Shown here piece by piece: positions 12,460-23,832 of a stretch of DNA of 64,000 nt. The first letter of the stretch is position 1. Every line of letters starts with the position of its first letter. The DNA lies in NCBI GenBank assembly GCA_963932465.1, contig OZ010791.1, positions 321,094,283-321,158,282 on the forward strand. Direction: 5' to 3'. The stretch is from Maratus speciosus. Taxonomy: Eukaryota; Arthropoda; Arachnida; Araneae; Salticidae. A program made the translations under genes and the position numbers. The notes under the pieces are model-generated. The model saw nothing but the letters and a program-made list of their open reading frames with translations. It was not told where the DNA came from and searched no databases.

Positions 12460-12672
12460 ACTCTTAAACTGATACACCATTCTTTATTGACGAGGCAAAG
12501 AATGAATTACCAAAGTATTACTCTTGTTTAAAAAATGTATTACTAGTATGAATAAGTTTTATTTAAACATTAAATGTAATTAAGCCTTTAATCAATAAAA
12601 AGTGCATAAATGATATTATATACTGCTATGTTGTATAATTGGACAGAATATCAAGCTAAATTTTTTCCCATA

Positions 12673-14570
12673 TGCCTCAATCGGCTGGTCAGCTGGCTTG
12701 TCACTGGCTAGGGATCAAGTTAGCGGACCCTTACTAGCCATCTCGATAATGGTGGAGATTGGCATAGGGGTATCATGTGAACGCATGGCCCCTGGTTAGA
12801 ACTTTTGCGCAAATGCAATCCCCTTGTTGAATTCAGGAGTGGATAGTGCGACCGGGGTCTGAATTGTTATTTTTTCTGTTATGGCTGTAAGTACGTTATT
12901 TCCTTCTATTTCTTCCCCATGTGGACAGCAACAAACTGTACAGCATAATTTATTTACTCAATTCTTTATCCTCAAACGAGCTGATAGTCTTTCTGATAGT
13001 TCTTTTAAGAGAACTTCACTATTTCTTATTGCAAAAATATATCATTCTGTTTATGAAGACGAATGTTCACTTAAAAAAATGCATTCTGGAGATTTAAATG
13101 GTAAGCATTTTTTCAACCAAACAATCACAACTTCTCTCAAATTGCAATGAAATAGGTTTTCTTCTATTTCTGTTAAGGAAAATTAAGCTCTAAATACTTG
13201 CCGTGGTGTACTATCCGAACCAGAACTATTGATTCTCTGAAAAGAAGAACTCCTACAACAATTGAAAGATCAAAATGTTATAGATTCACACCGTATTACT
13301 ATCCTTTGGAATAGGCAAGTGCTCACATTATTCTTTCTTTGATTAGCCCTATTTTACCCTCTATAATTAAAGCTGCTTACCTAAGCTGTCCGGTCCAGCC
13401 TTATATTACCAACTCCCTTCGTTGTTTCAAATGTCAACGTTATACCATACTACTACTACTTGTCCTGTTTCCGTTACTTGTCCACTTTATCCAAGAGTCA
13501 GACATTATGGTAAATCTTCCGAAAACTCTGAACGCTGCATAAACTGTAAGTATGATCATGCTGCATATTCCCGTTCTTGTCCAAACTCATCCGTAAAAAA
13601 GAAATCCTTGCTGTTAAAATAATCCAAAACAAATTAACATAAAACTCAGAATCTTTTTGAATTCAGGACCCCCCGTCTGCCGGGGTATCTTATTTTAGTT
13701 TACTCAAACAAAAATCAAAATCCATAAGACATATAAGCACCCAGATTGAATGCTCTTTTCTACCATGTAATTCACCTATGACAGTACCATCATTAATCCA
13801 AAAAAAAAAACCATAATGTCTACTGCATCACTAGTGGAAGACTTTCACTAAAATTAGAACTCTGACCACCATCATCTGAACCTATTAAAATAGAAGTCCC
13901 TCTTACTGGGCCACAAAAATCTCAATTCAGTTCATTAAGTCAACCAAATATGAGACTCAAAAAACCTCTGTTTCATCTACATATAATTTGCAGAAACCTG
14001 ATGATTGTCAAATTCAAAAACCAAATCAAAAATATTGTGTACAGAAAGAGAGACAGAAATTCTCATCTCAGACGTCTCCACAGTCAAAAACTGTGAAGAA
14101 AAAGAAAAAGAAATCACATCTTAGCCCATCACTTACTAATATAAAGGATTTCAATAGCTCTTCAACTATGTGGAGGAGGCTATGGGATCGGAATGTAATA
14201 GTTATCACTGTTTTCGATAATATGCTTGTAGTTTTATATTGTATTTTAAAAAATCTGTCGTTTATAAACGTGTTTTTATGCGGTCATAATATAACATTTT
14301 ATACTTTGAATTTGAGCAATCATTACTTTACAGATTTTAGAGATTTTCATTGTAAATATTTTCTTTCTGTCATATTTTGGCTTTATTTAACTTTGCATAT
14401 TATCTTATTATTTTTGCATTAACTTGGGTGTTTTCTCGCTCATTGATTTAACCACAAGTTTTTCATGCAACTTTTTAAAATATAATTCTCTCTTTATTAT
14501 AACTTGTTCATGGCGCAACATGCTTTGTGCCCTTAAACCTTAATCAACCAATCAAGCAACAATCAAGCTA
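12673..14570 (+). mobile_element. Jockey/CR1-like non-LTR retrotransposon lacking endonuclease-RT
   Basis: A ~1.9 kb element contains a GC-richer 5' leader (about 12673-12880), a decayed ORF1 (12881-14209) and a 3' untranslated region. It ends with GGCGCAACATGCTTTGTGCC, CCTTAAACC and a short A/C-rich repeat (ATCAACCAATCAAGCAAC). That leader and tail style is what I associate with jockey-like LINEs of spiders. The entire second ORF (endonuclease and RT) is absent between ORF1 and the 3' UTR, so this is an internally deleted, ORF1-only copy. Exact ends are approximate because no clear target duplication was found. Confidence 0.65.
12881..14209 (+). pseudogene. LINE ORF1 (nucleic-acid-binding gag-like protein), broken
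   Basis: Translation across frames gives the layout of a jockey-like ORF1. An N-terminal block contains F-F-I-L-K-R-A, then K-K-M-H-S-G-D-L, then an R-G-V-L-S-E-P-E-L-L block. Next comes I-K-A-A-Y-L-S-C-P-V-Q-P-Y followed by zinc-knuckle segments (R-C-F-K-C-Q-R-Y; R-C-I-N-C-K-Y-D-H-A-A-Y-S-R-S-C-P). The C-terminal part is Lys/Ser-rich. Such proteins bind the element's RNA for retrotransposition. At least several frameshifts and stops interrupt it, the first after residue 89 (13148), and the middle CCHC region is damaged. A functional protein is excluded; the family call is firm but the clade is not. Confidence 0.75.
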
Positions 14571-15465
14571 TTTTTTTCCTACATTGAGTCATCGTACATT
14601 TTTTCCTGAATGTTAAAATAACCCTTAGACGAAAAAATAAAAGCAATTTAATTTAATTTCAGTTGATTTCCTTGGCACTGAGTATTTAATTGGGTTATTT
14701 TAATATTACACAAAATATTTTAAAGATATTTTCTGTAATTTTTTTGTTACAAGATATGTTCGTTTGAAATAACTGGTTAATTTTAGCTTTAGCACGAATC
14801 CTATGTTTTAACATCTATCAGAACATTACCTCAAAACTCTTGATAATATCAAACGAAATGTTACAAAATTAATTAATATCAATTCTAGCACTCGGAAGTA
14901 AGCGCATTTTTGGCAGAAACTGATTACCTAAATGGAATGTCACTCAGTTTTTAATTACGAAGAAATTATTGCGGAATTGATTATTTTCGTCTTATCTATA
15001 ATTCCTCTTATAACCGCCTTCAAGTGACGGGATAAATCTATTTTCTCTAATATATTTTAATGGTTACAGTTTATTCTGAACATGCATATAAAAATGTAGA
15101 GCTATATGATATAGCGGTAAATTTCATGATTTTTCATATTATGTAGTAACTGTATTACTGTTCAAACTACTGAAATATCTAAGGTTGGTGAATATACATG
15201 AAACGTTTATATAGATTTATTTTACAAGGCACAAAGTAATATTTTTCTACTCAGATTGCTTTTTAAGAGCATTGCATCTGTTAATTATTTTTTATAAATT
15301 ATTCAGCGCATTCACCTCTTCCGTTTAAGAAATTTCTTTAGATTTCCTTTTAAAACAATATATATATATATATATATAAACGTAAAGTATAGTATTCACC
15401 AACAAAAAACAAATTATATTTATGTGAAATGCGCCAAAAAGCTGCAGTAAAACACATAAATTCAA
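14571..15465. other. AT-rich DNA without a gene
   Basis: No supported feature except a (TA)n tract near 15358-15378. Confidence 0.6.
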
Positions 15466-15921
15466 TATAAACCTAGTAAAAGATTACATTTAGCCTGAAC
15501 TAGAGCACCCCCCCCCCCCTCACGGAACAAGAAGAATATAACTGTTTGTAAAAAAATAAAACTAGGAAAAAACAGGCTGCGGCCTCATCGGCAGTGGGTT
15601 ATATCTCAAAAGCAGCCGATCATTCAAAAAAATGTATATAAAATATGTATTAGTGGCAGTGGGTTTCGGCCAGAACAGTGAGTAGCAAAATCAAATGTTA
15701 AACATTCGATGGCTATTATCACATGCTCCCCCACCGGACCCTACACCACATTATTAAATGAATGCCTCACCTGGAACACAGTAAAAGATGCTAAAAATAT
15801 GTTCGTTGAAAAAACCACGCTTAACCAACTCAGCCACGTTGCCACAACCAAAAATATAAAACATAAAACAAACTAAACAAGAATCCAACATCCAATCAAC
15901 CAATCCAAATTCATTCCAAGT

Positions 15922-16765
15922 CTGTTGCCAATCGACACAGCACATCATCATAAAACCGTCCTTGAACAGGCATTAGGAAATATGAGTCACTCACTGACGT
16001 CGAACAGTGTTGCCAGATGGGCTACTTTTTCTAAATTCAGATTCTTGATTGGCACCACTTTTTTGAAACGGTAAAATGCAACTTATTTAATTACACATTA
16101 ACTAAGACGAAATCAAAGGGAATTTTTCCGTTTCAAAAAAGTGGTGCCGATCAAGAAATATGAATTAAAAAAGAGTAGCCTACTGGCAAAACTGGCGTCG
16201 AAAAGCAATCGATCAGTAATGAAGAAAATCTGCAAAATCTGAATATTTTTTTATAAAATTTAAAGGAATATTGTTTTTGTAATATAGATTACTTTTAAAA
16301 TGAAATAATTCCTTTTTAAACGGATCTTTATCTGTACAAATTCTAAAAAATCGAAATATTTGACTGATAATGATATTAATGTATATACGTTTGTAAATAT
16401 TGGAGGATCGGTGTACAAGCTGATTAACATGAAATTGAAAACTATTACGCTTATTGTAGATTGTAATATGTACTTTCTTACCTATTAAAATTATTTTTAA
16501 ATCAAGGTAATCAGACTCCAAACCATTATTATTTGTTTTCTTTAATGTCAGGGAATCGGGATAAATTTTTTGAGAAATTTCATTAAAGTCACTATTGAAG
16601 TTTAACACGATTAAGTCGTCCATGTATCTATAAACGTGGAATTGGACATAAGCTTTATTAATACTGCACTGAAACTCATAAAAAATAAAAATAAGTTAGT
16701 AGCTGTAGATGAGTAGCTAGTACCCATACCAATTCCATTGATTTGTAAGTATATTTTAGATCCTG
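15922..16765 (-). pseudogene. Reverse transcriptase fragment, left arm
   Basis: Reading outward on the minus strand: an N-G-I-G-M-G-T motif-B-like block, then Y-E-F after a frameshift in a T run, then R-Y-M-D-D-L-I-V-L (catalytic motif C). An I-Y-P-D-S-L-T-L-K-K-T block, L-D-L-K-I, and a region resembling I-S-Q-I-F-R-F-F-R-I-C follow. The longest intact piece is 136 codons (16213-16623). The order G-I-x-M-G-T, Y-[MI]-D-D, I-Y-P-x-x-L, L-D-L matches a recognisable RT family seen in animal genomes. I suspect a Penelope-like or related retroelement but cannot assign the clade. The 5' half is missing and a MITE at 16005-16194 interrupts the downstream part. Confidence 0.6.
16005..16194. mobile_element. 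190 bp hAT-type MITE nested in the left palindrome arm
   Basis: Termini CAGTGTTGCCAG and the reverse complement of CAGTTTTGCCAG extend inward as ~65 bp imperfect inverted repeats sharing TTGAT(T/C)GGCACCACTTTTTTG. Flanking 8-mers are ACGTCGAA (15997-16004) and GCGTCGAA (16195-16202), 7 of 8 identical, as expected for hAT insertion. The right palindrome arm has the uninterrupted target, so this insertion is younger than the palindrome. Confidence 0.85.
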
Positions 16766-16793
16766 AATTGCCTTTACAACAATTATGTTTATA

Positions 16794-17433
16794 CAGGATC
16801 TAAAATATACTTACAAATCAATGGAATTGGTATGGGTACTAGCTACTCATCTAAGCTGCTAACTTATTTTTATTTTTTTATGAGTTTCAGTACAGTATTA
16901 ATAAAGCTGATGTCCAATTCCTCGCTTATAGATACATGGACGACTTGATCGTGTTAAACTTCAATAGTGATTTTAATGACATTTCTCAAGAAATTTATCC
17001 TGATTCCCTGACATTAAAGAAAACAAATAATAATGGTTTGGAGGCTGATTACCCTGATTTAAAAATAATTTTAATAGGTAACAAAGTACATATTTCAATC
17101 TACAATAAACGTAATAGTTTTCAATTTCATGTTAATCAGCTTGATCACCGGTCCTCCAATATTTACAAACGTATATGCATTAATATCATTATCAGTCAAA
17201 TATTTCGATTTTTTTTAGAATTTGTACAGATAAGGATCTGTTTAAAAAGGAATTATTTCATTTTAAAAGTAATCTATATTACAAAAACAATATTCCTTAA
17301 AATTTTATAAAAAATATCCAGATTTTGCAGATTTTCTTCATTACTGTTCGATTGCTTTTCGACGTCAGTGAATGACTCATATTTCCTAAAGCCTGTTCAA
17401 GGACGGTTTTATGATGATGTGCTGTGTCGATTG
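16794..17433 (+). pseudogene. Reverse transcriptase fragment, right arm
   Basis: Mirror copy of the left-arm fragment. The intact piece (16936-17310, 124 codons) begins M-D-D-L-I-V-L-N and differs from the left copy at scattered residues (for example D-I-S-Q-E versus E-I-S-Q-K). A frameshift in a T run (about 17211) alters its end. Beyond it the frame resumes to a stop near 17433 after a G-R-F-Y-D-D-V-L-C-R-L-A-T-D-L-E tail. Lacking the RT N-terminal half, it cannot be active. Confidence 0.6.
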
Positions 17434-17910
17434 GCAACAGACTTGGAATGAATTAGGATTGGTTGATTGGATGTTGGATTCAGCTTTATTTAGTTTGTTT
17501 TATGTTTTATAGTTTTGGCTGTGGCAACGCGGCTGAGTTGGTAAAGTGGGGTTTTTTCAACGAACATATTTTTAGCATCTTTTACTGTGTACCAGGTGAT
17601 GTATTCATTTAATAATGTGGCGTAGGGTCCGGTGGGGGAGCATGTGATAATAGCCATCGAATGTTTAACATTTGATTTTGCTACTCACTGTTCTGGCCGA
17701 AACCGACTGCCACTAATACATATTTTATATACATTTTTTTAATGCTGGGCTGCTTTTGTAATATAACCCACTACCAATGAGGCCGCAGCCTGTTTTTTCC
17801 TAGTTTTATTTTTGTACAAACAGTTATATTCTTTATTCTTCTTGTTCTGTGAGGGGGGGGGGGGAGGTGCGCTAGTTCAGGCTAAATATAATATTTTACT
17901 AGATTTATAT

Positions 17911-18600
17911 ATATATATATATATATCACCAGGTGTTGTTTTTTTTCGCTAAATTTTGACGATATTGTTAAATAGTAATTAAGTAATTTAAAAGTGTATT
18001 TTAATTATTTTAATTAATTTAATCACTTTCTATTTATTTTATTTTATATTATATTAATTGTATTTATCACGGTATTTCAAAATGTATTAACTGCATCCTT
18101 TGGTATCAATTACTGTGATTTCTTAACTGTTTTATTCACCTTAATCTTTACGTTATTATGGTAGCCATGTGCAAGTGGATATATTGAAAAAAACTGAAAT
18201 ATTAATCGGTATGTTGTGTAATATTTCTATTTTATATGCTATAGATATTTAAATTGGTTTTATTGAATTTTCCATTTCATATTATTTTATTCTATTCTTT
18301 TTTTCATTTTGAATCTATTCACTTGATTATAATGGTTGTTCGGGCACAGAGAAAAAAAAAATTTAGCTTTAGCCTTTTTTTCTCACAGAAAACTACCATC
18401 TTGCTTATATCGTTCAATTCTGTGCCCTTGAAAACGTAATTCAGTATATAAGCTTTTTCATTATTTGTCGGTGTCCACTTTCTTCTTTTTTCTTCCATAA
18501 TAATTCTTATAATAAATTATTTGGCACTTTATTTTATACTTACAGCTTTAATTCACAATATTACGGTTTTTGATGGTGGTAGGCTATGTTTAATTAATGG

Positions 18601-18637
<37 letters not shown>

Positions 18638-19677
18638 TATATGTTCTCTTTGCGCTCCTTCGAATATTACATTTTTCTAGATTTAAATTTTCGACAAAAA
18701 ATTCTGAGATAGCGCACACACATAAAGGCTTAGAAAATGTAATGCTAAATTTATAGTGATTTATTTTATATTCAATTTTTGCGCGTGTCATCTACTTCGT
18801 AGGATGGCTACGATTACCACTATGATATGCCCAGTGTATCGTATTTGATTGTGAAAATTCATCTAGTTCTTGAATATTGAGCCTCGTATGTTATATTTGG
18901 CAAGAGAAACTTTTCGCTGTGTATTGCAATATTTTTCCTGTAAAACTTTATGAGATTCGATGTTTAAGTTTCCAGGACATAGGGTCTCGTGAATCGACTG
19001 AGATGTTACATTTTTTTCTTTTGTTTCATTCTATACCTTAATCAATACACAAAAAAGATGGCAAGAGGATGCCAAGAGTCAAGAATAGACTGTCGCGACT
19101 GTTAGATAAGCACCGGAAAAGCCCCCGTTTTATCGCGTTTTGTTGAACTTCGATTTTGTTAGAAAATTCTGATTTTTCGCTGCAGGGAACGAAGGAGTGA
19201 AATATAAGCGGAAACTTGAATTTAATTGAATTGCCGATTTCCGTTTATATTTGGGCTTGTGACGACAACGAGTCGTGAAAGGCTCCCAATTCAAACACCA
19301 GCCTCAAATAAAGGAGAATAGCACTAAAGTCAGCAATTTCTTTCTAAATTATCTCGTGTTTGAGTCTTAAAGAAATAAAGGACGGACTAGAAACAAATTA
19401 ATCAGGGGCAAATTAGTTTTAAATATTAGATTTAAAAGTTAAGAAAGAGAAAGTGCTAATTGTAACTTTAATTTGAATTTTAATTAAAAAATTCAATGTT
19501 AATAAGGTTTTTCTTTATTAATTTTTTCATGCGCATTTACAAAGTACTCACAATTCATGCACATATACATATTTATACGTATATACGTGTGCATGCTATA
19601 TCCGCCATCTATAACACAACACAAAGACAAGGTGGACATAACTCAAATAAGGGGGTTTAGAAATCGATCATAAAAAC
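17911..19677. other. AT-rich DNA without a recognised gene
   Basis: Contains (TA)n tracts (about 17908-17926, 18602-18642). A more GC-balanced, apparently unique stretch at about 19050-19330 (CTGTCGCGACTGTTAGATAA, CCCCCGTTTTATCGCGTTTT, GTGACGACAACGAGTCGTGA) stands out, but no coding frame or known motif explains it. Confidence 0.5.
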
Positions 19678-19681
19678 TTAA

Positions 19682-20438
19682 AGGGTCTCAGGACTCTTAA
19701 AGCTAAAACATTTTCGAAATATAAAGTTTTTTAGATGTCAAACTCTTATCTTTTCGGAATATTTTTATATAATTGTTTCCTTAAAATTCCCACTTACAGA
19801 AGTTATGGCTTTTAGAATTATACTCGCTCAATAGCTGAAGCAGCGTTTCCGAAAATTTAAAGTCATTTTTCTCCAAATGACTTTTTGGGGCATAACGCGC
19901 ATGACATCTCTAAAACTTCTGATTATTTTTTCATGAAATTTTTTAAATATATGTTTTATTTTAGTCTCTATAAACTGAACCTAAAATTTCCTTTTTATTT
20001 TCAAAAAAATATTTTTTAGGTGATTATACTGTTGAAATTTTCAAACTTTTGTATTAGCTAAACACAACTTTGTATTAAAAGCATAAAAATCCTTTAAATA
20101 CAAATTCATTTAGGTTCATTTAGGTTCAAGGTATTTATTGTAATCTGAAGTATAAGTATGCACCAAAATTTTATTCTAGCTGCAATATTTATTTTGTAAA
20201 CCTGTGCATAATCTGTTATATCAATTTTCTGTTCGTCAAATGTCTGAAAGTTTGGAGCCTCCTATAAATTGTAATTATACGTATTGTAGTTTTTTTAAAT
20301 ACATGAAATGATGGAATGAACTTAGATCTTTCATCCCAATAAAAATTGTATTTTAAAATCATATACATGTTAAGATATTAAATGTCTAAAATGGTCTTTT
20401 TTCTTCATGTTTTCCCATTTTAAGAGTCCTGAGACCCC
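19682..20438. mobile_element. TTAA-target MITE (piggyBac-like), 757 bp
   Basis: Bounded by TTAA (19678-19681 and 20439-20442). Termini AGGGTCTCAGGACTCTTAAA and the reverse complement (GGGGTCTCAGGACTCTTAAA) form a ~20 bp inverted repeat. A duplicated TTAA is the signature of piggyBac-type insertion. The interior has no transposase and no other recognisable feature. The superfamily is inferred from the target only. Confidence 0.7.
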
Positions 20439-20442
20439 TTAA

Positions 20443-21956
20443 TTGGTCCAAATGCAACCAAAGTTTTTGCAAATTATTTAGACTATAACGACTGGATTTA
20501 AAACTCTCGATAAAATTTCGACACCAGGGGTAAAAGTGACTTTAGGCTGATTCTGAAGAATAAAATACGCATTAAATTAGAGAAAGAACGTTTCATCTAA
20601 ATTATCTTATATTCTATGGAATTCTGTGAGATTACCTTAGACCCAGTACTGTGAATTTGTTCTCAAATTTAGTAAAAAATTGAAATTAGTTTATTGAAGC
20701 CAAACGGAAAATCCTGCTTGTCAGGTTTACAACAAAAAAGCTATTTCATATCACTATTTTAAATCGATTGTTTTAAGCATGTTTCCACACATTTTATCAC
20801 CTCTTTAGTTCTGAACTGTAAGAGTTCATGCAAAAGTAAAAAAACTAATGAAAGTTATTAAGGTTCACCAGAAAATTAAAAAATAGAAACACATTTATTC
20901 AATTGGTTTAAGGACCAAAAAACTTTAAATAAAATTGCAATTAAATTTTTACATCAAGTCAACTATTTGAATCAAACCAATACCTTCATATTATCACAGA
21001 CTGCTTCACTTTTTTAAAAAAGGAGCTTTTTAGTTGTAAACTGAAGCAAGTCTCCTGTGAAAATTACCTTACAAAGTAGGCCTATTACTATGGAAGAAAG
21101 TGTGAAACACAAAGCTCACTTCATTCCACGCAAGAAGCACATTTTTTTATTTAAGAGATTCATGCGATAACGTCCACTAGCATTTGTATGAACTGCAGAA
21201 AATCACATCTTGTTATTGGATCACAGTCACACGAGGAACATTTGAAAGAAGACTAGAGGAGACTACCTGTAACAAGAAATGTCTGACAGAAACTAAAATT
21301 TAAAATACTCACTCCCAATACTTTAATCATGCAATTACCTCTATATTAAGCAAGTGACTAATGCTCATATCAAAACATTGTAAAGTAGCCTTTTAAACTT
21401 TGTAACTACACTATCGACAATAAATGAGTTTCCAGCGCTCAACTACCGATGAATGAAAGACTACTTAGTTTCCATGTCTACATTTATGACACGTTTTATC
21501 GAATCCTTCATTCATATGCCTATGAGTGCTACTTCTTATACTTTTGACAATAATCTGAACCATTTCTGTCTTCTTAAATCTATTTTCCTTAGTCTATAAA
21601 TTATTTATATCAAATTTTGTTGCATTTTGTCAGGTGGGGTTTTTTTAATTGGAGCTCTGAGCATTTCTATTTTGATTATGGCTATTCCGTATAGCAACAT
21701 AAAATTAGGGAAATGTGTATGCAAATTGTCTTCTTTGCAGTGTATTTTAATGATGTTGATATACACAAGAGGTGCACCACAACATGTTTTCTATTGATTA
21801 TTGAGCACATAGAATTTATCGTTTATTTTCAGTGACACTCAAAAGAATTGAATTACATAACTGACTATCAGCCATAACTGCTGGATATGTGTTTTCAGCT
21901 GGGATATGCATGTTAAAACGTAACTATTTTTTAAGTACTTCAAAATGTTTTGACCA
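20443..21956. other. AT-rich DNA without a recognised gene
   Basis: No bounded repeat or protein-like segment seen. Confidence 0.6.
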
Positions 21957-22065
21957 TATACAGGGTTGCGCGAAGGAATTTGTACGCGTTAGCGTCTATG
22001 AACAGCAGTTTCTGAAAACAAATTTTACTGCTCGCGTTATATAAATGTTTATTTTAACAACACAA
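21957..22065 (-). repeat. Solo sub-repeat of the 42-45 kb array, inverted
   Basis: The stretch starts TATACAGGGTTGCGCGAAGG, continues AATTTGTACGCGTTAGCGTC, then TTTCTGAAAACA. Its reverse complement matches the sub-repeat consensus of the 42-45 kb elements (TTTCCAGAAAT, then a TAGACGGCG-like word, AATTCTTTGC, CCCTGTATA). It lies alone, more than 20 kb from the arrays, so the ~150 bp unit is also dispersed singly. Confidence 0.5.
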
Positions 22066-23430
22066 ATATACTCATTTCATTTTATGAGCAAAAATTAAAT
22101 TTCTTAACAATATTCCGATAGTTTTGAAAAGTGTTTTACAATATATGATGTAGTGCATGTTTTTTCTCTCTTGTTCATGTGAGGGGGGGGGGGGGGGGGA
22201 TTTAAAAGCAAATCTATATATGCAAAATACTTTCAATTTCGCACTTAGATAATTATTTTCGTAACATCATAATCAGTATAATTGCTACATGTGAGACAGG
22301 AAAAAATGAATTAATGTATGAGACAATAATGGCATATTCAATGTTAACTACCTCTAAACATATTCATTAATATTAGTTTATCTTAATCATTTATTATGGA
22401 TTTAAACTTTAGTGCGTTGTATCCTCGTGCTTGATATATGTTTTGCACAGTTATCATATTGTGCGATGCATATAACAGGACTTCCCCAATGTATTTTCAT
22501 ACAATTACATGAAGGATTGAAATTCTAAACAAGAATCTGGAAATATAAAAATTGGAATTATTGTACCCGTTGAGCGAACAGAGTGTAGTTTCAATAACAG
22601 AGCTAAAGTGCTTAAATTTTTAGCAATGTGAGTAAATCTACAAATGTACTCTATTTCAATTCATAACTACATTTAAAATTAGTTATGAATTTGTTTTATC
22701 ACTAACTAAAAGTCATTATATAAAAAGCATAATTAAATATACATTTATTGTTTTAAAAACGAAAGTTTTGTAATTACTAGTGGTATGTTTTTAAATAAGT
22801 AGCTTTTTCTTTTAATTTTTATGTAAACTTTCACTATGGAAAATTGCACATTTTTATGCAAAAAGAAGTTAATTTGAAACATGAAAATCTACTTTTAAGA
22901 TTGTTTTATGGGAAAGACATTAAAACTTTCCCTTCCTCAAAACAACTTTTTTCATTTTTCTCCTCACATTTTCGGGACACCATTAAAGTTTTGCTTCTAT
23001 CAGTTTTAAAATTCAGATGTCTCAACAGTATTGAACTTCTTTCAAGAATAATCCTTTAATTTAAGACTTGACCTTGTTTTCGCTGCTTGCGAATAACGAG
23101 TTCTTTCATATCTTCAGCATAGCGAAAATGTTTAAAATTCTTTACAAAAGTTTGTGAAGGATACATTGTGCATTACTTAGAAATGCAAAATATAAAATGG
23201 AATAAAGAATATTTATTTTGGAAAATTTTATTGCATGAAGAGGGGATATTATACGATATACATTCTTGGTTTCATTCATTCTTTTGTTAAAATTATCGAT
23301 TTTCAAGATGTTTTCCATGTACATAATGAAAATCATATTTTAGAATTTTTACTAAATATATTAATTTTTACTAAATTCATACAAAAAAAAATTGTATAAA
23401 GGGAACAATAAACATGAAATCTAGAATTTT
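22066..23430. other. AT-rich DNA with a G homopolymer, no gene
   Basis: A run of 17 G at 22183-22199 follows TCTTGTTCATGTGA, resembling the TCTTGTTCTGTGA plus G-run in the palindrome near 17858. Short open frames at 22844-23059 and 23142-23336 have no recognisable motif. Confidence 0.5.
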
Positions 23431-23433
23431 AAG

Positions 23434-23597
23434 GTTCCGTACTTAAAAAGCAATAACGCAACCATTATAAGTTCACTCTTGTGTCCATCTGTCTGTCGAT
23501 CACAGCCATTTTACTCGAAAACTATGGAACGTGGAAAGTTCAAATTGGCTGAAGTAATAAAGACGATTTAACCACATACTTATAGATTAATTATTAA
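23434..23597. repeat. Dispersed repeat fragment with CTGTCTGTC core
   Basis: AAGGTTCCGTACTTAAAAAG followed by CCATCTGTCTGTCGATCACA and CTCGAAAACTATGGAACGTG. I recall similar GGTTCCGTA...CTGTCTGTC...TGAACCG-like repeats being widespread in arthropod genomes. This is unverified. It is interrupted on its right by the TTAA MITE at 23598. Confidence 0.4.
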
Positions 23598-23828
23598 CCC
23601 GGGAGAACTCGCTGCATGAGATTTTCTCTCACCGTCGTACTTTTTCAAGACCCTTATTTAAACCCTTTTTCCTTTTAATTAAAATTTTAAAATGTTATTT
23701 CAATTATTTTACCTCTTTTGTGAATAAAAGTGCCAAGCCAAGCAAAAAAAGTTGATTAAGCGAATGTAAAGTAAAAGAAAAGCAATTGGGAACCATGAGA
23801 GAAATTCTCACTAGCGAGTTCTCCCGGG
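23598..23828. mobile_element. TTAA-target MITE (piggyBac-like), 231 bp
   Basis: TTAA at 23594-23597 and 23829-23832 flanks a 16-bp perfect terminal inverted repeat CCCGGGAGAACTCGCT, continuing imperfectly for about 20 more bases. The CCC start and TTAA target duplication are piggyBac hallmarks. No coding sequence inside. Confidence 0.8.
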
Positions 23829-23832
23829 TTAA

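Larger units (their letters stand above)
15466..17910. repeat. 2.4 kb palindrome of two head-to-head RT-element fragments
   Basis: The left arm (15466-16765) is the reverse complement of the right arm (16794-17910), leaving a 28-nt loop at 16766-16793 between GATCCTG and CAGGATC. Once a 190 bp MITE and its target duplication are removed from the left arm, the arms are ~1,102 and 1,117 bp. Sequence agreement is high along the full length, including a C/G homopolymer near each outer end (about 15510, 17858) and the AACAGGCTGCGGCCTCAT block. Each arm carries the same 3' part of a retroelement reading outward from the centre. Confidence 0.88.

Noticed and set aside
18594..18791. Frames rich in Tyr/Ile around 18.6 kb
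   Set aside because: Produced by translating a (TA)n microsatellite.
22183..22199. Long G run as a regulatory or G-quadruplex element
   Set aside because: A single homopolymer in low-complexity DNA; equally likely to be slippage or sequencing noise.
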